64,000 nt of DNA from Actinomadura meyerae (GCF_900188445.1 NZ_FZOR01000003.1:1-64000); one strand, 5' to 3'; positions 48,398 to 57,012 are shown, counted from the stretch's first letter. Notes: a model not told the origin generated them from the letters alone. Numbers and translations are program-made.

Positions 48398-48697
48398 TCA
48401 CATCTCGTACTGGATCGCGGCGCGCTCCGCCGTGATCGGCGTGATGTGGGCGTCCACCACCGCGCGGTGGTCGGGGTGGTCGCGGTAGGCGAGGTAGGCG
48501 TCGCGGTCGGCGAAGTCCGCGACGACCACGAACTCGTAGGAGCCCGGGTTCACGCCCGCGTCGGCCCCGACGCTGTACGCCGCTATCTCCGGGATGCGGC
48601 CCGGCAGCTCGCGCAGCCTGGCCGCGACCTCGTCCTGCTGGAGGGTCGTCGTGCCCGCGACCCACTTGAACATCACCACATGCCGGAAACCACTCAT
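48398..48697 (-). CDS. Dabb (stress-responsive A/B barrel) domain protein
   Basis: A 99-residue Dabb domain protein, full length for the family. FRHVVMFKWVAGTT is the opening strand, YEFVVVADFADRDAYLAYRDHPDHR the characteristic strand-helix, and the protein ends shortly after HITPITAERAAIQYEM. These small ferredoxin-like dimers include cyclases of polyketide pathways and stress proteins; no specific role is evident. It lies 24 bp after the flavodoxin-fold gene and probably shares its transcript. Confidence 0.9.
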   Translation of the reverse strand: MSGFRHVVMFKWVAGTTTLQQDEVAARLRELPGRIPEIAAYSVGADAGVNPGSYEFVVVADFADRDAYLAYRDHPDHRAVVDAHITPITAERAAIQYEM

Positions 48698-48721
48698 GCG
48701 GGAAAGCTACCGGCCGGCGGG

Positions 48722-49177
48722 TCAGAAGCGGCCGAGCTCCGCCGCCGTGACCGCGCCGAGTTCCCAGCACGCCTCCAGGTCGGCCTTGCCGGGCTCCCCC
48801 GTCACCACGACCGGCGGCTGGACGGCCTTCCAGCGCAGCCCGGTGGTGATCGAGTCGAGCGCGCGCAGGGCGCCGGTCGCGTCGTTGTTGCCGTGCAGGT
48901 ACGCGCCGAAGGGGCGGCGGACGGTCACCTCCAGGCACGGGTAGTAGATCTGGTCGAAGAAGTGCTTGAGCGCGCCGGACAGGTAGCCCAGGTTCACCGG
49001 CGTGCCGAGCAGGTAGCCGTCCGCCTCCAGGACGTCCACGGCGGACGCCGTCAGCGCCGGACGGGACACGACCTCCACGCCCTCGATCTCGTCGGTGGAC
49101 GCCCCGGCGCGCACCGCCTCGTACATCGCCTGGACGGACGGTGACGGTGTGTGATGGACGAGCAGCAGCCTCTTCAT
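48722..49177 (-). CDS. flavodoxin-like NAD(P)H oxidoreductase
   Basis: A 151-residue flavodoxin-fold protein. The FMN phosphate loop is LLLVHHTPSPSVQAMYEAV, and the isoalloxazine-binding part is DGYLLGTPVNLGYLSGALKHFFDQ. The last helix is shorter than in classical WrbA/flavodoxins. It probably reduces quinones or acts as an electron carrier; substrate unknown. ATG 49177 was chosen because the fold starts there; an earlier start would add non-conserved residues. It forms an operon with the Dabb gene. Confidence 0.85.
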   Translation of the reverse strand: MKRLLLVHHTPSPSVQAMYEAVRAGASTDEIEGVEVVSRPALTASAVDVLEADGYLLGTPVNLGYLSGALKHFFDQIYYPCLEVTVRRPFGAYLHGNNDATGALRALDSITTGLRWKAVQPPVVVTGEPGKADLEACWELGAVTAAELGRF

Positions 49178-49356
49178 CACCACGAGCCTATAGACCCCGG
49201 CCTCCGGGGCGCGGATCGCCGCCCGCCCGCGGCGGAGTCCGGCCATTCCGGCGCGGCGGCGGGGGCCGTAGTCTGCGCAGTGAGGGATGAAGAACGTCCG
49301 GCCAGGGGAATGAGTTCCAAAGGATCTTGGTTGGGGGCTCAGCGGAGGTGTCCTTC

Positions 49357-51006
49357 GTGGAACCAGGGAAATCGGCCGTGCCCGCGTCGGCCCGGCCCGT
49401 CTGGCCGCTCGCCGCGGCCGCGGCGCTCGTCGCCGTGCTCGTCGCGGTGCCCGCCCTGCACGGCACGCCGCCGTGGCTCGGCCGGCTGTCCCGGATCGTC
49501 ACCGGCAGCCCCCTCGCCCCCGCGCACGCCGTCGTCGTCGCGCTCGCGCTCGCCCTGCTCGCCCGCGGCGTCCTGCTGCGCCGCCGCGCCGCCTGGTACG
49601 GCCTCGCGGTGCTGGTCGCCCTCGGCCTGCTCGCCGTCGTCACCGGCGAGGACCCGCTGTGGCGGCTGCCGCTGCTCGCCGCCGTCCTCGGCGCGCTGTG
49701 GCTGGAACGCGACCGCTTCCCGGTGCGGCCGCACCAGGAGCGCGTCCGCACCGCGGTGAAGACCGGCGCACTGCTGGTGGCCGCCGCGATCGCCGGCTCG
49801 CTGCTGTTCGGCGGCGTGTCGGTCCGGTCGGTGGGCGCCGTCGCCGCCGGGCTCGGCGCCACCGGCGCGCCGCTGGACGGCGCGTCCTGGCTGCCCGGCG
49901 TGCTCGGCCTCGCGGGCGCCGCCGGGCTGCTCGTCCTGCTCACCACGCTGCTCGCGGCCGACCCCGCGCCGCCGCCCGGCGACGAGGCCGAGCGCCGCCG
50001 CGTCGCGGGCCTGGTCGCGCGTCCCGGGTCCGACACCCTGGCCCCGTTCGCGCTGCGCCGCGACAAGTCGTACGTGTTCAGCGCGGACGGGCGCGCCGCG
50101 ATCGGCTACCGCGTCCTGTTCGGCGTCGCGGTGGCGGGCGGCGACCCGGTCGGCGATGCCGCCTCGCACGGCGACGCCGTCCGCGCGTTCCTCGCGATGT
50201 GCCGGACGACGGGCTGGCGCCCGGCCGTGCTCGGCGCGAGCGACGAGCTGTTGCCCGCCTGGGGCCCGTGCCGGACGATCGGGTTCGGCGACGAGGTGGT
50301 CATCCGCCCGCGGGAGTTCACGCTGGCCGGACGGCGGATGCGCAACGTCCGGCAGGCGGTGAAGCGGACCGGGAACGCGGGCGTCACGTCGCGGATCGTC
50401 CTGGAGCGGGAGCTGACCCCCGACCTGCGCGAGCGGCTGCTGGACGTCGCGTCCCGGTCCCTCGGCGGCGCGGCGGAGCGCGGGTTCTCCATGAACCTCG
50501 ACGAGCTGCTCACCGGCTACCACCCGGGGGCCGTCGTCGCGATCGCCTACGGCGAGGACAAGGAGCCCATCGCGTTCCAGCGCTACGTCACCGCCGGGCA
50601 GGGCATCAGCCTGGACGCGATGCGCCGCGCCCCCGGCGGCCCGAACGGCGTGAACGAGCGCCTCATCGTCGAGATGATCGAGTACGCGGCCGAGCACGGG
50701 CACGGCGTCGTCTCGCTGAACTTCGCCGCGTTCCGGGAGCTGCTCGACAACGACGAGCGCGGCCTGCTGGAGAAGGCCGGGTACCAGGCCCTGCACCTGC
50801 TGGACCCGTGGATCGCCGTCGAGTCGCTGTACCTGTTCAACAAGAAGTTCCGGCCGTCCTACAAGCCGCGCAACGTCGCGTTCCGCTCGTGGTTCGACAT
50901 CGTGCAGCTGGCCGCCGCCCTGCTCACCCTGGAGTTCGGCCGCACCGGCCCGGCGCGTCCGGCCGCGGAGCCGCTGCCCCAGCCCGTGCACCACCTCGGC
51001 CGCTGA
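49357..51006 (+). CDS. DUF2156 (MprF C-terminal-like) phosphatidylglycerol lysyltransferase-domain protein
   Basis: A 549-residue membrane protein. The N-terminal half (residues 15-210) has about six hydrophobic helices. The C-terminal half is the dual-GNAT DUF2156 domain of MprF-type transferases, with FALRRDKSYVFSADGRAAIGYR, VAVAGGDPVGD and the late ESLYLFNKKFRPSYKPR. MprF adds amino acids to phosphatidylglycerol, giving resistance to cationic peptides. This protein lacks the eight-helix flippase part; the separate YbhN-type protein at 31386 could supply a similar function. GTG 49357 is supported by GGAGGTG at good spacing. Confidence 0.88.
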   Translation: MEPGKSAVPASARPVWPLAAAAALVAVLVAVPALHGTPPWLGRLSRIVTGSPLAPAHAVVVALALALLARGVLLRRRAAWYGLAVLVALGLLAVVTGEDPLWRLPLLAAVLGALWLERDRFPVRPHQERVRTAVKTGALLVAAAIAGSLLFGGVSVRSVGAVAAGLGATGAPLDGASWLPGVLGLAGAAGLLVLLTTLLAADPAPPPGDEAERRRVAGLVARPGSDTLAPFALRRDKSYVFSADGRAAIGYRVLFGVAVAGGDPVGDAASHGDAVRAFLAMCRTTGWRPAVLGASDELLPAWGPCRTIGFGDEVVIRPREFTLAGRRMRNVRQAVKRTGNAGVTSRIVLERELTPDLRERLLDVASRSLGGAAERGFSMNLDELLTGYHPGAVVAIAYGEDKEPIAFQRYVTAGQGISLDAMRRAPGGPNGVNERLIVEMIEYAAEHGHGVVSLNFAAFRELLDNDERGLLEKAGYQALHLLDPWIAVESLYLFNKKFRPSYKPRNVAFRSWFDIVQLAAALLTLEFGRTGPARPAAEPLPQPVHHLGR

Positions 51007-51117
51007 CGCGCACCCGGGCCGCTCGGCGCACGCCGGGCCCCGGACGCGCACCGGGTGCGGGGTCGGCCGGGGATCCTAGAACGTGATTCTATGGAGTCCC
51101 CGTGGAGAGGAAGCGGC

Positions 51118-52281
51118 ATGAGCACAGTGGTGCAGGGGCACTGCGATCCGGCGTTCGCCGGCGTCCGGGAGGTGTTCGAGCAGAACTTCGCCGAGGGGCG
51201 CGAGCTCGGCGCCGCCGTCGCCGTGTACGCGGGCGACCGCAAGGTCGTCGACCTGTGGGGCGGCACCGCCGACCGCCGCACCGGCCGCGCGTGGCTGCCC
51301 GACACCCCCTGCTTCGGCTTCTCCTGCACCAAGGCGGTCACGGCCACCGCCGCGATGCTGCTCGCCGAGCGCGGCGCCTACGACGTCGACGGCCCGGTCG
51401 CGGACTGGTGGCCGGAGTTCGGCGCCGCGAGCAAGGACGGCGCGACCGCCGCGCACCTGCTGTCGCACCAGGCGGGGCTGCCCGCGTTCGCGCGCCCGGT
51501 GTCCGCCGAGGAGGCCGCGGACCCCGCCGCGCTCGCGTCGCTGCTGGCCGCGCAGGAGCCGGAGTGGAAGCCCGGTACGGCGCACGGCTACCACGCGCTG
51601 ACCTACGGCTGGCTCGCCGGCGAGATCGTCCGGCGGCTCGGCGGCCGGACGGTCGGCGCGTTCGTGAAGGAGGAGTTCACCGGCGGCCTCGACCTGTGGA
51701 TCGGCGCACCGGACGAGGTGATCGAGCGCGCCGCGAAGCTGTCGGCGGGACGGCGCGGCGCCGCCGACGCGCCCCGGACGACCGACCGCGGCCTGCTGAC
51801 CCGGCTCGCCGCCGCGTACGGCGACCCGCAGAGCGCGATGAACCGGTCGCTCGGCAACCCGAGCCCGGGCAAGGGCGGCTTCAACAACCCGGTCGTGCTG
51901 CGGGCGGGCTGGCCGTCCGCCGGGATGCTCGCCACCGCGCCCGCGTTCGCCGCGTTCTACCGCGACCTCGTCGCGGGCCGGATCCTGCGCCCGGACACGC
52001 TGCGCGAGGCGATGCGCCCGCGCGTCAGCGGCCCGGACCGGACGCTGCTCGTCGACAGCTCGTTCGGGCTCGGCTTCATGCGCCCCGCGCAGACCTACTA
52101 CGTCCCGAAGGCGGCGCGGGCGACGGCGTTCGGGCACACCGGCGCGGGCGGGTCCATCGGCCTCGGCGACCCGGACGCCGGGCTCGCGCTCGCCTACCTG
52201 CCGAACCTGATGGGCGACCAGGCGACCGGCGACCTGCGCGCCTTCCGGCTGACCGAGGCGGCCTACGCGTCCCTGTCCTGA
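51118..52281 (+). CDS. beta-lactamase-fold serine hydrolase (EstB-like)
   Basis: A 387-residue class C beta-lactamase/esterase-family protein. The nucleophile motif SxxK is S69-C-T-K72 in GFSCTKAVTA. The second motif is Y158-H-A (Y-x-N replaced, as in EstB-type esterases), and the third is HTG in AFGHTGAGGSIG. There is no signal peptide, so a cytosolic esterase or amidase is more likely than a beta-lactamase. AGAGGAAG precedes the ATG. It stands alone, followed by a short tandem repeat. Confidence 0.9.
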   Translation: MSTVVQGHCDPAFAGVREVFEQNFAEGRELGAAVAVYAGDRKVVDLWGGTADRRTGRAWLPDTPCFGFSCTKAVTATAAMLLAERGAYDVDGPVADWWPEFGAASKDGATAAHLLSHQAGLPAFARPVSAEEAADPAALASLLAAQEPEWKPGTAHGYHALTYGWLAGEIVRRLGGRTVGAFVKEEFTGGLDLWIGAPDEVIERAAKLSAGRRGAADAPRTTDRGLLTRLAAAYGDPQSAMNRSLGNPSPGKGGFNNPVVLRAGWPSAGMLATAPAFAAFYRDLVAGRILRPDTLREAMRPRVSGPDRTLLVDSSFGLGFMRPAQTYYVPKAARATAFGHTGAGGSIGLGDPDAGLALAYLPNLMGDQATGDLRAFRLTEAAYASLS

Positions 52282-52325
52282 CGGCGCGTCCCCGGCCTGA
52301 TGGCGCGTCCCCGGCCTGAAAACGC
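52277..52325 (+). repeat. 19-bp tandem repeat starting at a stop codon
   Basis: About two and a half copies of CCTGAYGGCGCGTCCCCGG, period 19 (starts 52277, 52296, 52315). The first copy contains the TGA stop of the serine hydrolase and the last is degraded. Simple slippage expansion; no coding or regulatory meaning seen. Confidence 0.65.
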
Positions 52326-52363
52326 GTCCCTCTTCTCAGCGGACGGGCGGTAGCGTCCCGGGC

Positions 52364-53062
52364 ATGGAGGTACGGGACCTGCACGACTGGCCGGCCACGG
52401 CCGAGGAGGCCGAGGCGATCCAGGACCGGCTGCGCCCGCTGCTGGAACTGGACGTCCCCGGCCCGTCCGCGCCGCGCACGGTCGCGGGGTTGGACGTCTC
52501 CTACGCGGGCGACGGCGGCGGAACCGGGACGCGGCTGGCCGCCGCCGCGGTCGTCCTGGACGGCGCCACCCTGGAGGTGCTGGAGGAGTCGGTGGCCGTC
52601 GGGACGGCCGCGTTCCCCTACGTCCCGGGCCTGTTCGCGTTCCGCGAGCTGCCGACCCTGCTGGAGGCGCTGCGCGGCCTCGCGACCACGCCCGACCTGC
52701 TGGTCTGCGACGGGTTCGGGATCGCCCACCCCCGCCGGTTCGGGCTCGCGTGCCATCTCGGCGTGCTGACCGGGCTGCCGTCCATCGGCGTCGGCAAGAC
52801 CGCGTTCGTCGGCGGCCACGAGCAGCCGGGCGAGAAGCGCGGCGACACGAGCCCCCTGGTGGACGGCGGCGAGGTCGTGGGGCGAATACTGCGCACGCGG
52901 GACGGTGTGAAGCCGGTGTTCGTGTCCGTCGGGCACCGCATCGATCTCGACACGGCGTGCCGGAACGTCCTGGCCCTCACGCCCGAATACCGGCTGCCGG
53001 AGACCACCCGCCGCGCCGACCGGCTGTCGCGGGACGCGCTGTCCCGCGGCGGCCACGGGTAG
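52364..53062 (+). CDS. nfi: endonuclease V
   Basis: A 232-residue deoxyinosine-specific endonuclease V, which nicks DNA (and RNA) near inosine. Catalytic residues are present: Asp in VAGLDVSYAGDG, Glu in FRELPTLLEAL, and Asp in LVCDGFGIAHPRRFGLACHLG. The substrate-wedge and following GLPSIGVGKT match as well. The ATG start is the only sensible one. It may be co-transcribed with the TetR gene 86 bp downstream, but no functional link is clear. Confidence 0.95.
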   Translation: MEVRDLHDWPATAEEAEAIQDRLRPLLELDVPGPSAPRTVAGLDVSYAGDGGGTGTRLAAAAVVLDGATLEVLEESVAVGTAAFPYVPGLFAFRELPTLLEALRGLATTPDLLVCDGFGIAHPRRFGLACHLGVLTGLPSIGVGKTAFVGGHEQPGEKRGDTSPLVDGGEVVGRILRTRDGVKPVFVSVGHRIDLDTACRNVLALTPEYRLPETTRRADRLSRDALSRGGHG

Positions 53063-53148
53063 CGCGTCCACCCTGGAAGGTGGCAGGCTCGTCCCAACGC
53101 AAGGCGGTGACCACCGCAGGTCATCCGCCAGATCGCTGGACGGTGCCC

Positions 53149-53724
53149 ATGGACACCCGCCCGATGCGGGCCGACGCCCGCCGCAACTACGAGCGCCTCA
53201 TCACGACCGCCCGGACCGCGTTCATGGAGCACGGCACGGGCGCCTCCCTCGACGACATCGCCAAGCGCGCGGGCGTCGGGTCCGGGACGCTGTACCGGCA
53301 CTTCCCGACCCGCGACGCGCTGCTGCACGCCGTCCTGCGGGAGCGGATCGACGGGCTCCTCGCGCATGCCGCCGGGCTGCTCGCCGACCCCGGCCCGGAC
53401 GGTGCGGAGGCCGCCCTCGGCCGCTGGCTGCGCAGCTACCTCGCGGGCGCGGCGACCCCGCGCGGCACCTCCACCGTCATCATCGAGGCGATGTCGGCGG
53501 AGTGGGCCGACACCGGGCTCGGCGCCGCCGCGGCGGCCATCTGCGACGCGCTCGGCCGGCTGCTGGAGCGGGCGCAGCGGGAGGGGGCGGTCCGCGCCGA
53601 CGTCGACCCGCGCGACCTGCTGCGGCTCACCAACGCGATCGGGGTCGCGTCCGAGCGCACCCCCGACCCGGCCGCGTACGCCGACCGGATGCTGGCGCTG
53701 CTCTTCGCGGGCCTGCGCGCCTGA
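53149..53724 (+). CDS. TetR family regulator
   Basis: A 191-residue TetR protein. The helix-turn-helix is ASLDDIAKRAGVGSGTLYRHF (residues about 28-48), preceded by the usual NYERLITTARTAFMEHG. The C-terminal domain is of the 'tetracyclin repressor-like' kind, with YLAGAATPRGTSTVIIEAM. GTG 53143 is an alternative start two codons upstream. It lies just before the SDR gene in the same direction and may control it. Confidence 0.88.
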   Translation: MDTRPMRADARRNYERLITTARTAFMEHGTGASLDDIAKRAGVGSGTLYRHFPTRDALLHAVLRERIDGLLAHAAGLLADPGPDGAEAALGRWLRSYLAGAATPRGTSTVIIEAMSAEWADTGLGAAAAAICDALGRLLERAQREGAVRADVDPRDLLRLTNAIGVASERTPDPAAYADRMLALLFAGLRA

Positions 53725-53754
53725 TCTCCGGCCCGGGGCCGCCTTGTTCCGTTG

Positions 53755-53768
53755 ACCAAGCGTTCGCT
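53755..53768. promoter_or_regulatory. weak KstR2-like box upstream of the SDR gene
   Basis: ACCAAGCGTTCGCT differs from the AnCAAGnnCTTGnT motif at two positions of the right arm. It lies 38 bp upstream of the SDR start, where an operator would act. It may instead be the site of the TetR protein encoded immediately upstream. Confidence 0.35.
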
Positions 53769-53805
53769 AGGTTAGCCGCAGGCTACGCGGCGACGAGGAG
53801 CGTTG

Positions 53806-54567
53806 ATGGGTCAGCTGGACGGCAAGGTGGCGCTGATCACCGGTGGTGCGCGCGGGATGGGCAAGTCGCACGTCCGCCGGTTCCTGGACGAGGGGGCCAG
53901 GGTCGTGTTCGGCGACGTCCTGGAGGAGGAGGGCGCCAAGCTCGCCGCCGACCTCGGGGACGGCGCCCGCTTCGTCCGGATGGACGTCACCTCGCCGGAC
54001 GACTGGCAGGCGGCCGTGGAGACCGCGACGTCCGCGTTCGGCGCGCTGAACGTCCTGGTCAACAACGCCGGGATCATCCGGCACAAGACCATCGAGGACA
54101 TGGACCTCGACGAGTTCCGCCGCATCCTCGACGTGAACCTGGTCGGCCAGTGGCTCGGCGTGAAGTCGGTGACCGCGCCGATGCGGGAGGCCGGCGGCGG
54201 CTCGATCGTCAACGTGTCGTCCACCGAGGGGTTCATCGGCGCGTCCGGCCTCGCCGCCTACAGCGCCAGCAAGTTCGGCGTCCGCGGCCTCACCAAGTCC
54301 GCCGCTCGCGAGCTGGGCAAGTACGGGATCCGGGTGAACTCGATCCATCCCGGCGGCGTGGTCACCCCGCTGTTCATGCAGGACGACATCATCGCGGCCA
54401 AGGCCGACAGCGCCGACGCGTTCCTGAACTCCCTCCCCCTCGGCCGCATGGCCAAGTCCAAGGAGGTCTCGGGCCTGGTCGTCTACCTGGCCTCGGACGA
54501 CTCGTCCTACTGCACCGGCAGCGAGGTGCTGGTCGACGGCGGGATGCTCACGGGCGCGGGCTACTGA
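53806..54567 (+). CDS. SDR family oxidoreductase (hydroxysteroid dehydrogenase-like)
   Basis: A 253-residue classical short-chain dehydrogenase. The cofactor motif is TGGARGMGKSH (residues 13-23, TGxxxGxG), with Asp in FGDVLEEEG suggesting NAD+. NNAG is present. The catalytic Ser-Tyr-Lys lie in IVNVSSTEGF and YSASKFGV. The sequence style resembles bacterial 3-alpha/20-beta-hydroxysteroid dehydrogenases. ATG 53806 has GAGGAG at five bases; TTG 53803 is less likely. The upstream TetR gene and a weak KstR2-like box hint at sterol-linked regulation (inference). Confidence 0.9.
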   Translation: MGQLDGKVALITGGARGMGKSHVRRFLDEGARVVFGDVLEEEGAKLAADLGDGARFVRMDVTSPDDWQAAVETATSAFGALNVLVNNAGIIRHKTIEDMDLDEFRRILDVNLVGQWLGVKSVTAPMREAGGGSIVNVSSTEGFIGASGLAAYSASKFGVRGLTKSAARELGKYGIRVNSIHPGGVVTPLFMQDDIIAAKADSADAFLNSLPLGRMAKSKEVSGLVVYLASDDSSYCTGSEVLVDGGMLTGAGY

Positions 54568-54606
54568 CACGGAGGCGGGCCGCCTCCGGACGGCCCGCCG
54601 CCCCGC

Positions 54607-55980
54607 CTACGGGCGCCGCTCGACCCACCCCTCCACGGCCTCCAACTGCGCGGCCAGCGAGATGAGCGTCGCCTCGTCAGAGTCGTGCCCGAGGAGCTGC
54701 GCCCCGATCGGCAGGCCCCGCTTGGTGAACCCGGCCGGGACGTTCACTCCCGGCCAGCCGAGCACGTTCCACGTCCACGCGTAGGGACAGGCGGCCGCGA
54801 CCCCGGACTGCGTCCTCTGGTAGCCGGCTCCGTCGAACGCCCCGACCCGCAGCGGCGGCTTCGCCGTCGTGGGCGTCAGCACCACGTCGGCGATCTGGAA
54901 GATGCGGCCGACCTTCCGCCGCAGGTAGGGGTCCATCCTCTTCGCCAGCGGCAGCAGCCGCTTCCCGACGACGCGCCCGATGCGCGCCTCGACCTCCGTC
55001 CGGGGCTCGGGCCTCGGGTTCGGCAGCGAGTCCAGCCAGTCGGCGACGCCGGACGTCCCGCGCGGGATGAGCCCGAGCCCGACGAGCCCGTAGTCGGGGT
55101 CCGCCGGGAACACCTTGTGCCCGAGGTCGGTCAGCCTCCTGGCCAGCCGCTCGACCGCCGCCCGGATCTCCGGATCGAGCTTGCCGCTGACCCCGAACGC
55201 CGTCCGGAACGAGACGGCGATGCGCAGCCTCCGGGGCTCGCGCCGGGCCGCCTCCACGAAGGGGGTCGTCGGCGGATCGATCTGGTACGCGTCGTCCGGG
55301 TGGCTCCCGCTCAGCACGTCGAGCATCAGGGCGGCGTCCTCGACGCTCCGCGCCAGCGGCCCCCACACGGTGATGCCGTTGAACGGATCGGTCTGCGGAT
55401 ACCCCGAGACCCTCCCCCGCTGCGGCTTGATGCCGACGAGGCCCGTCCACGCCGCCGGGATGCGGATCGACCCGGCCCCGTCCGACCCGACCGCCGCCGC
55501 GACCATCCCCGCCGCCACGGCCGCGGCGGAACCGCCCGACGACCCGCCCGGCGTGTAGTCGGGGTTCCACGGATTGCGCGCGCATCCGTACTCGGGCGAC
55601 TCGCTGAAGGGCCACAGCCCGAGCTCGCACGTCGTCGTCTTCCCCACGATCACGGCCCCGGCCGCCCGCAGCCGCCGCACCACCTCCGCGTCCCGGACCG
55701 CGGGCCGGTGGTCGCCGGCCACCGCGAACGGCGTGGTCTCCCCCGCGAGGTCGGTGTCGTCCTTGATGGCCACGGGCACGCCGAGCAGCGGCAGCCGCTC
55801 CCCCTCCGCGAGCCGCTTGTCGGCCGCCAGCGCCTCCTGCGCCGCGGCCGCCGCCCGCACCACCCGGAACGCCCCGAGCGACTCCTTGCGCCCGATGCGC
55901 TCCAGGCTCTCCTCGACCAGTTCGCTGGACGAGACGTCCCCCCGCGCCAGCGCCGCCGCCTGCCCCGCCAACCCCAACAC
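54607..55980 (-). CDS. amidase signature family enzyme
   Basis: A 457-residue amidase-signature hydrolase. The Ser-cisSer-Lys triad is complete: Lys73 in GVPVAIKDDTD, Ser148 in TPGGSSGGSAAAV, and nucleophile Ser171 in GSDGAGSIRIPAAW. The later PFAVAGDHRP-like and VLTPTTAKPPLRVG segments fit the fold. It hydrolyses an unknown amide. GTG 55980 is used because GGGAGGT stands five bases upstream and the fold begins there. It is divergent from a TetR gene with a perfect palindrome between them, so it is clearly regulated by it. Confidence 0.92.
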   Translation of the reverse strand: MLGLAGQAAALARGDVSSSELVEESLERIGRKESLGAFRVVRAAAAAQEALAADKRLAEGERLPLLGVPVAIKDDTDLAGETTPFAVAGDHRPAVRDAEVVRRLRAAGAVIVGKTTTCELGLWPFSESPEYGCARNPWNPDYTPGGSSGGSAAAVAAGMVAAAVGSDGAGSIRIPAAWTGLVGIKPQRGRVSGYPQTDPFNGITVWGPLARSVEDAALMLDVLSGSHPDDAYQIDPPTTPFVEAARREPRRLRIAVSFRTAFGVSGKLDPEIRAAVERLARRLTDLGHKVFPADPDYGLVGLGLIPRGTSGVADWLDSLPNPRPEPRTEVEARIGRVVGKRLLPLAKRMDPYLRRKVGRIFQIADVVLTPTTAKPPLRVGAFDGAGYQRTQSGVAAACPYAWTWNVLGWPGVNVPAGFTKRGLPIGAQLLGHDSDEATLISLAAQLEAVEGWVERRP

Positions 55981-55991
55981 GCGACCTCCCG

Positions 55992-56017
55992 GTATCGTTC
56001 GTTCGAACGAACGATAC
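55992..56017. promoter_or_regulatory. perfect 26-bp palindromic TetR operator
   Basis: GTATCGTTCGTTC (55992-56004) followed immediately by its exact reverse complement GAACGAACGATAC (56005-56017), a 26-bp palindrome without a spacer. It also contains internal GTTC/GAAC repeats four bases apart. It lies 12 bp from the amidase start and 35 bp from the TetR start, so it would control both. Confidence 0.9.
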
Positions 56018-56051
56018 TGAACCCGCACGACCTAGGGAAGACTGTGCCCCG

Positions 56052-56603
56052 ATGAGCGCCCGCGACCAGATACTCCAGGCCACCCTCCGCCTCATCGGCG
56101 AGCGAGGACTCGGCGCCGTGACCAACCGTGCCGTCGCCCGCGCGGCCGGCGTCTCCCTCGGCAGCCTGACCTACCACTTCCCGAGCCAGGAGGACCTCCT
56201 CCGCGAGGCCCTGCACACCTTCGTCGAAGCGGAGATAGCCCGGATCACGGCCTACGCCACGGCCCTCGCCGACTCCGGCGTGGCCCCCGCCCAGGCCCCC
56301 GACCAGGTCGAGAAGGCGATCCTCGACTTCACCGACGGCCCCGAGCAGATCGCGAACCTCGAACTCCACCTGCACGCCGCCCGCGACCCGGCCATCCGCG
56401 AGACCTCGAAGCGCTCCGTCGCCGCCTACGACGAGCTGGCCACCGCCGTCCTCAAGGCCCTCGGCATCCCCGACGCCGAACGCCACGCCCCCGCGATCGT
56501 CGCGATGCTCTACGGCCTCGCCATCCGCCGCCTCGCCACCGGCGACCCCTCCGGCACCGCGGACGCGTTCCGGCTGCTCCTCCTGGGCGCCCTCCCCCGC
56601 TGA
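56052..56603 (+). CDS. TetR family regulator of the divergent amidase
   Basis: A 183-residue TetR protein. The helix-turn-helix reads AVTNRAVARAAGVSLGSLTYHF (helices 2-3 with the Tyr-His-Phe landmark). The C-terminal domain is a 'TetR_C_6-like' bundle with HLHAARDPAIRETSKRS. The start ATG lies downstream of the 26-bp palindrome. A 19-bp terminator-like hairpin follows seven bases after its stop. Confidence 0.92.
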   Translation: MSARDQILQATLRLIGERGLGAVTNRAVARAAGVSLGSLTYHFPSQEDLLREALHTFVEAEIARITAYATALADSGVAPAQAPDQVEKAILDFTDGPEQIANLELHLHAARDPAIRETSKRSVAAYDELATAVLKALGIPDAERHAPAIVAMLYGLAIRRLATGDPSGTADAFRLLLLGALPR

Positions 56604-56609
56604 AAAGGC

Positions 56610-56660
56610 TTCTGGCCCGCACGGCCCCAGAGCGGGGTTACGGGGCCGTGCGGGCCAGAA
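56610..56660. terminator. strong 19-bp hairpin after the TetR gene
   Basis: TTCTGGCCCGCACGGCCCC (56610-56628) and its exact complement (56642-56660) form a 19-bp stem around a 13-base loop. It starts seven bases after the TetR stop. A-rich bases precede it (GAAAAGG) and GAAACC follows; no T-run is present. It marks the border between the housekeeping-like chromosome and the accessory island. Confidence 0.8.
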
Positions 56661-57012
56661 ACCTGTCTCAATCAGGAACCTCAGTCGGAACCTCAGCCGA
56701 CGTTCGCTTCGCTCTCCGCCTGTGCACCTCCGCCGTCTCTTATGTCTGACACCCGCAACGCTAGGCCCCGCCCCCTCCCGGCAGAACGCCTTTAAGCCTC
56801 ACTTAGGGAACCCCTGAGCAAGCCTTATTCAGGCACCGTCCGAGGCCGTCCGGGGAAGTCGACTAGGTAGCCACCCACCTGCGAAAACAAGGGAAGGAGC
56901 CCAGGGGAACCGTCCGGCACAGTCGAAGCGAGTCGGACCATCTCGACTCACGTTGGCTCCCGAGATTGGCTCCCCTGGCTCCCTCCCCCTCAGCAGGGAG
57001 GAGGCCCAACCC
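56661..57012. other. gene-free border region with GGCTCCC repeats
   Basis: 352 bases without a convincing gene. It carries three GGCTCCC copies in quick succession (TTGGCTCCC near 56954, then near 56966 and 56978) just upstream of the Shine-Dalgarno of the next gene. They may be a control element of the small operon that follows. No tRNA, integrase or obvious attachment site is seen. Confidence 0.45.

Noticed and set aside
56604-57012. tRNA gene or attachment site at the island's left edge
   Set aside because: No T-loop (GTTCRANNC) with acceptor stem was seen and no direct repeat was matched at the right edge.
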